From contig JAHIEZ010000058.1 in the NCBI GenBank assembly GCA_018901355.1, forward strand, positions 1-8,622: DNA of 8,622 nt, read 5' to 3'. Below, in pieces: positions 6,182 to 8,622 of this stretch (position 1 is its first letter; every line of letters begins with the position of its first letter). Under the pieces are notes generated by a model, which was not told where the DNA came from, did no database searches, and saw nothing but the letters and a program-made list of their open reading frames with translations. The position numbers were made by a program, and so were the translations under genes. This stretch comes from Patescibacteria group bacterium (GTDB lineage Bacteria > Patescibacteriota > Microgenomatia > UBA12405).

Positions 6182-6587
6182 AATTTTCTTTTTTCTCTTC
6201 GGTTTTAACTTCCTCTTTTTTTTCGACTTTGGTTTCTTTTGTTTTCTCTTCAACTTTGGCTTCTGTTGGTGTGGTTTCAGTAGTTTCTTCTTCTTTTTTC
6301 TCTTCGGCTTTAATTTCTGTCGGTTTTTCTTCTTTTTTTATTTTTTTGGGTTTGGGAGGGAATTTTTTTGGATCTAAGAGACGATTGAGACCGAGGGCAA
6401 TTTGAGCACCGTTTTTTAGCCACAAATCAAGTTTTTTTTGGTCTATTTTTAGGGTTTTAGTTTGAGGAGTATAGAAACCAAGATCGTCAGTGTATTGGCC
6501 GGATAGCTTACTTCTGGACTTGGCGACGACAATTCGGTAGGTTATTTGGTGTTTTTTGCCTCGGGGCGATAATCTGATTTTTAGCAT
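6180..6587 (-). CDS. rpsP: 30S ribosomal protein S16 with a long Lys/Glu tail
   Basis: Residues 1-75 are a standard S16: MLKIRLSPRGKKHQITYRIV at the start, GFYTP at about 37-41, and LWLKNGAQIALGLNRLL at about 55-71. S16 is a primary 16S rRNA binder needed for 30S assembly. The remaining 60 residues are a low-complexity tail; of residues 81-135, by hand count 17 are Lys and 19 Glu, with 9 Thr. Typical bacterial S16 ends at about 80-90 residues, so the tail is an addition and probably disordered. The ATG is 8 nt after the rnc stop, with no Shine-Dalgarno but a TATAAT 7 nt upstream. The stop touches the edge of the intergenic repeat region. Confidence 0.96.
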   Translation of the reverse strand: MLKIRLSPRGKKHQITYRIVVAKSRSKLSGQYTDDLGFYTPQTKTLKIDQKKLDLWLKNGAQIALGLNRLLDPKKFPPKPKKIKKEEKPTEIKAEEKKEEETTETTPTEAKVEEKTKETKVEKKEEVKTEEKKEN

Positions 6588-6594
6588 GGTCTTG

Positions 6595-6600
6595 ATTATA
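6595..6600 (-). promoter_or_regulatory. TATAAT 7 nt before the rpsP start
   Basis: An exact -10 consensus on the minus strand, overlapping the rnc stop (GGTATAATC). Transcription from it would begin at or next to the rpsP ATG. No -35 was found at 16-18 nt, and an AT-rich stop codon context makes chance possible. Confidence 0.3.
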
Positions 6601-7294
6601 CCTTATATTCAAGGATTTTGGTAGCCTTGACGGAAGCGGCTTCAGCAGCATTTTGTTTGGAAGGGCCGGTGCCGGTGGCGATAAGTTTATCTTTTAAATA
6701 AGCTCCGACTTTGAAAATTTTTTGATGATCTGGACCGGTTTCTGAGATAGTTTTATACTCCGGAGTGATATTGACTTTGGCTTGAGCCAATTCTTGAAAA
6801 ATACTTTTGGGGTCTTTGTAAATTTTCTGTTTTGATATTTTTTTGAGTCCGGGGAGGATAAAATTTTGCAAAAATTTATCAATGGCAGTAAAACCCTGAT
6901 CTAAGTAAACGGCACCCAAAACGCTTTCAAAGGTATCGGCTAAAAGAGAAGAATTGCTGTGTCCCCCATTGGCTTCTTCTCCTTTTGACATAACGATATA
7001 GTCACCTAAGTTAATTTTTTTGGCTACCTCGGCTAAATTTTGGGTACAAACCACCAGACTGCGGAGGTTGGTCAGTTTGCCTTCGGGAAATTGAGGAAAA
7101 AGTCTAAAAATGGTTTCGGAGGTCCAAAGTTCGAGAACGGCATCACCCAAGAATTCATATCTTTCATTGGATTCGGATTTTTCTTTTTGTTTTTCGTTGA
7201 GGTAAGATCTGTGAACAAGAGCTTGAGATAGGTGTTTTTCGTCTTGGAACTTAATTTTCAGTTGTTTTTGGAGTTGATTGAGATTTTGATTCAT
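6596..7294 (-). CDS. rnc: Ribonuclease III
   Basis: A 232-residue RNase III of usual size. The signature NERYEFLGDAVLE (43-55) supplies Glu44, Glu47 and Asp51. The second metal-binding pair is Asp120 and Glu123 in LLADTFESVLGAVYLDQGF (117-135). A double-stranded RNA-binding domain covers about 160-230, from DPKSIFQELAQ to the Ala-rich GPSKQNAAEAASVKATKIL helix. All residues expected for catalysis are present, so it should be active on double-stranded RNA in rRNA maturation and mRNA decay. The ATG lies 17 nt after nusB, with only a weak AGG upstream. Being between nusB and rpsP places it in an rRNA-processing and ribosome-assembly operon. Confidence 0.97.
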   Translation of the reverse strand: MNQNLNQLQKQLKIKFQDEKHLSQALVHRSYLNEKQKEKSESNERYEFLGDAVLELWTSETIFRLFPQFPEGKLTNLRSLVVCTQNLAEVAKKINLGDYIVMSKGEEANGGHSNSSLLADTFESVLGAVYLDQGFTAIDKFLQNFILPGLKKISKQKIYKDPKSIFQELAQAKVNITPEYKTISETGPDHQKIFKVGAYLKDKLIATGTGPSKQNAAEAASVKATKILEYKV

Positions 7295-7311
7295 CTTGAA
7301 CCTGGTTTTTT

Positions 7312-7695
7312 TTAGTAATTTTTCCCCAGCAGTGGCGGGGCAAGTAATTTTTTGATGACTCCACCCAAAACGCCGTTGATAAAAGGGGCGCTTGATTGAG
7401 TACCATATTCTTTGCCCAGTTCAATGGCCTCATCGATAGTGACTTTTGGAGGAGTTTTTTGACGGTAAATTAACTCCCAAATGGTAATTCTTAAAATAGA
7501 AAGATCGACTTTGTTGATTTTGGCAAGAGGCCATTTGGGGGCATTTTTTTGAATTATTTTGTCAATTTTGCTTAAGTGGGAGATAATTTTTTTTGAATCT
7601 TGACTGGAAGGTAAGTGGCTTTGGAAGCTATGAGCGTAAAGAGCCCTCATATTTTTTATCCGACGAAGATGGCGGGGATCGTGCTTATTTTTCAC
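7312..7695 (-). CDS. nusB: Transcription antitermination factor NusB, GTG start
   Basis: A 127-residue all-helical NusB. The basic N-terminus NKHDPRHLRRIKNMRALYAHSF corresponds to the Arg-rich RNA-binding box and first helix. The C-terminal half carries the conserved run WPLAKINKVDLSILRITIWE, TIDEAIELGKEYGT and FINGVLGGVIKKL. NusB works with NusE/S10 on boxA during rRNA transcription. I chose the GTG at 7695, whose GTGA overlaps the rpmF stop. The in-frame ATG at 7743 would add 16 residues encoded entirely inside rpmF and place non-family sequence before the Arg-rich box. No Shine-Dalgarno is visible, so translation probably depends on coupling to rpmF. Confidence 0.93.
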   Translation of the reverse strand: MKNKHDPRHLRRIKNMRALYAHSFQSHLPSSQDSKKIISHLSKIDKIIQKNAPKWPLAKINKVDLSILRITIWELIYRQKTPPKVTIDEAIELGKEYGTQSSAPFINGVLGGVIKKLLAPPLLGKNY

Positions 7696-7844
7696 TGGTT
7701 GCAGTTTGGGCAAACAAAACCGGTTTTTTTGGTTTGGTGACAATGTTTGCAGGAACTGAGTTTGACCAATTTAGGTCCGGCTTGAGAAGCTCTTCTTTTG
7801 CCTTGTCTACGGCTAGAGGGCCAATGTTTAGGTAGTGCTGTCAT
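7692..7844 (-). CDS. rpmF: 50S ribosomal protein L32, short zinc-binding form
   Basis: A 50-residue protein with start MTALPKHWPSSRRQGKRRA, matching the LPK-x-S-x-x-R-x-x-x-RR beginning of L32. A four-cysteine zinc site follows: CKHC at residues 32-35 and CPNC at 45-48. L32 is a late-assembling 50S protein near the peptidyl transferase region. It is slightly shorter than the usual 56-60 residues because little follows the second Cys pair. Its ATG overlaps the recG stop (ATGA) and its TGA overlaps the nusB GTG (GTGA), so it is locked between two coupled genes. No Shine-Dalgarno is present, but a TATAAT lies 8 nt before the ATG. It is small enough to be missed by length-filtered gene calling. 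Confidence 0.95.
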   Translation of the reverse strand: MTALPKHWPSSRRQGKRRASQAGPKLVKLSSCKHCHQTKKTGFVCPNCNQ

Positions 7845-8622
7845 ATTTGAGTATTATACCCCAAATTGCCGATTAATTCTTGGAGAATATCTTGGGAAAG
7901 ATTGATGATGTCTAAATCGGAAAGGCTACTTAATTTTAGAGAGGGAAAACCGTGCTGAAGAGTGGAAAAAACTTCCCCCGGTCCCCGATTGGCCAGATCG
8001 TACTTAGCGATATTTAAGCCATTTTTGTGATTTTGAAGAAACTTAAGCCGATTTGTGGCTTGTTCGTTTTCCGATTGGGTGAAAAAATAACAATAACTTT
8101 GCTGGTCTCCCCGACCGACTCTACCTCTAAGTTGATGCAATTGGGCCAAACCAAAACGTTCGGCGGATTGAACCACCATGATAGTGGCGTTTTTTATATC
8201 GATGCCGACTTCGATAATGGGAGTGGTGACGAGAATATTGATTTTATTTTTTTGAAATTTTTTAAGAATTTCTTCTCTTTGAGGGAGAGGAGTTTTGCCA
8301 TGAATTAGGCCAAGTTTTAAATGAGGAAAGACGTCTTGAGAAAGACGGGTAAATTCTTGCTTGGCAGATTTTACCTGATCTAAACTGTCAGATTCGTCGA
8401 TGAAAGGACAAACAATAAAGGCCTGACTGTGGTGGAGTTGTATTTGCTCCTCAATCCAGTGATAACATTTGGGAATTTTTACTGTAGGAACCAGGAAAGT
8501 TTTTACCGGCAGACGATTTTTTGGGGGGTGTTTGATGATAGATAAATTGAGATTGCCAAGCATGGTCAAACTAATGCTGCGAGGAATAGGGGTGGCGGTC
8601 ATGGTCAGGCGATGAGGCGAGG
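7841..8622 (-). CDS. recG: ATP-dependent DNA helicase RecG, C-terminal part (5' partial)
   Basis: The frame continues to the window edge, so only the last 259 or so residues of a protein usually about 650-700 long are visible. They begin at the SF2 motif TMTATPIPRS; the ATG at 8602 is inside this motif and is not the start. Then come the C-terminal RecA-like lobe with FIVCPFIDES, GLIHGKTPLPQREEIL, motif V TTPIIEVGIDI, motif VI QLHQLRGRVGRG and the RecG-specific NRGPGEVFSTLQHG stretch. RecG remodels stalled forks and branched DNA. The RGPGE element separates it from Mfd, whose helicase lobe is similar. The stop overlaps rpmF by ATGA; the wedge domain and Walker A are off-window. Confidence 0.95.
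   Translation of the reverse strand, partial: SPHRLTMTATPIPRSISLTMLGNLNLSIIKHPPKNRLPVKTFLVPTVKIPKCYHWIEEQIQLHHSQAFIVCPFIDESDSLDQVKSAKQEFTRLSQDVFPHLKLGLIHGKTPLPQREEILKKFQKNKINILVTTPIIEVGIDIKNATIMVVQSAERFGLAQLHQLRGRVGRGDQQSYCYFFTQSENEQATNRLKFLQNHKNGLNIAKYDLANRGPGEVFSTLQHGFPSLKLSSLSDLDIINLSQDILQELIGNLGYNTQI
7853..7858 (-). promoter_or_regulatory. TATAAT 8 nt before the rpmF start
   Basis: An exact -10 consensus within the last codons of recG (GGTATAATA). It shares the octamer GGTATAAT with the site before rpsP. Transcription from it would start next to the rpmF ATG, which lacks a Shine-Dalgarno. No convincing -35 was found. Confidence 0.3.

Noticed and set aside
7696..7743. N-terminal extension of NusB from ATG 7743
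   Set aside because: It would be encoded entirely within rpmF, and the GTG at 7695 gives a clean 4-nt coupling and the normal NusB N-terminus.
7593..7835. Open frame of 80 codons on the plus strand
   Set aside because: Antisense to nusB and rpmF, both of which have clear family motifs; no motif or ribosome site of its own.
8027..8308. Open frame of 93 codons on the plus strand
   Set aside because: Antisense to the RecG helicase core, whose motifs V and VI are intact in the other strand.
1..8622. CRISPR array, insertion sequence, integrase, toxin-antitoxin or defence genes
   Set aside because: Searched by eye on both strands; no spaced direct repeats of CRISPR type, no transposase or integrase motifs, and every long stretch is accounted for by the pilus and ribosomal operons.

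Overview
The window looks like a fragment of a Candidate Phyla Radiation (Patescibacteria) genome, most likely from the Microgenomates side. The reasons are the gene content and order, very tight packing, a 50-residue L32, a Lys/Glu-tailed S16, and a pilMNO set next to a large cysteine-containing surface protein. This placement is inference from gene style, because no 16S rRNA or other marker is present. TGA ends most genes here (surface protein, pilin-like, pilM, pilN, pilO, rpmF, recG). The window therefore uses the standard bacterial code, not the TGA=Gly code of Gracilibacteria/Absconditabacteria.

Region 1 (1-5835, + strand) is the distal part of a type IV pilus operon. A very large secreted or surface protein, open at the left edge, has a PKD-like segment, a ten-proline hinge, a Cys-rich GC-rich module, an FnIII-like domain and a repetitive beta C-terminus. 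It overlaps by ATGA with a PilX/GspK-like minor pilin that has no Glu at position +5. PilM, PilN and PilO follow, and the pilM-pilN and pilN-pilO junctions are again ATGA overlaps. Together these give the cytoplasmic actin-like PilM ring, its inner-membrane partners PilN and PilO, and a plausible tip complex (minor pilin plus adhesin). No pilP or pilQ follows, as expected for a cell without a conventional outer membrane.

The two blocks meet tail to tail: the last 11 nt of pilO overlap the last 11 nt of khpA, leaving no room for a terminator between them.

Region 2 (5825-8622, - strand) is a compact information-processing operon, in transcription order recG (5' part outside the window), rpmF, nusB, rnc, rpsP, khpA. 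recG-rpmF overlap by ATGA and rpmF-nusB by GTGA; the second overlap fixes a GTG start for nusB. The only sizeable non-coding stretch is the 121 nt between rpsP and khpA. It holds a cloverleaf-like palindromic repeat of the GTCATTC...GATGAC kind and a TAATTTC heptamer array.

The most interesting regulatory signal is a set of -10-like hexamers lying 6-8 nt before the start codons of pilM, rpsP and rpmF. All three genes lack a well-placed Shine-Dalgarno, a layout that suggests leaderless transcripts starting inside these operons. The pilM copy also has a good -35 at exactly 17 nt.
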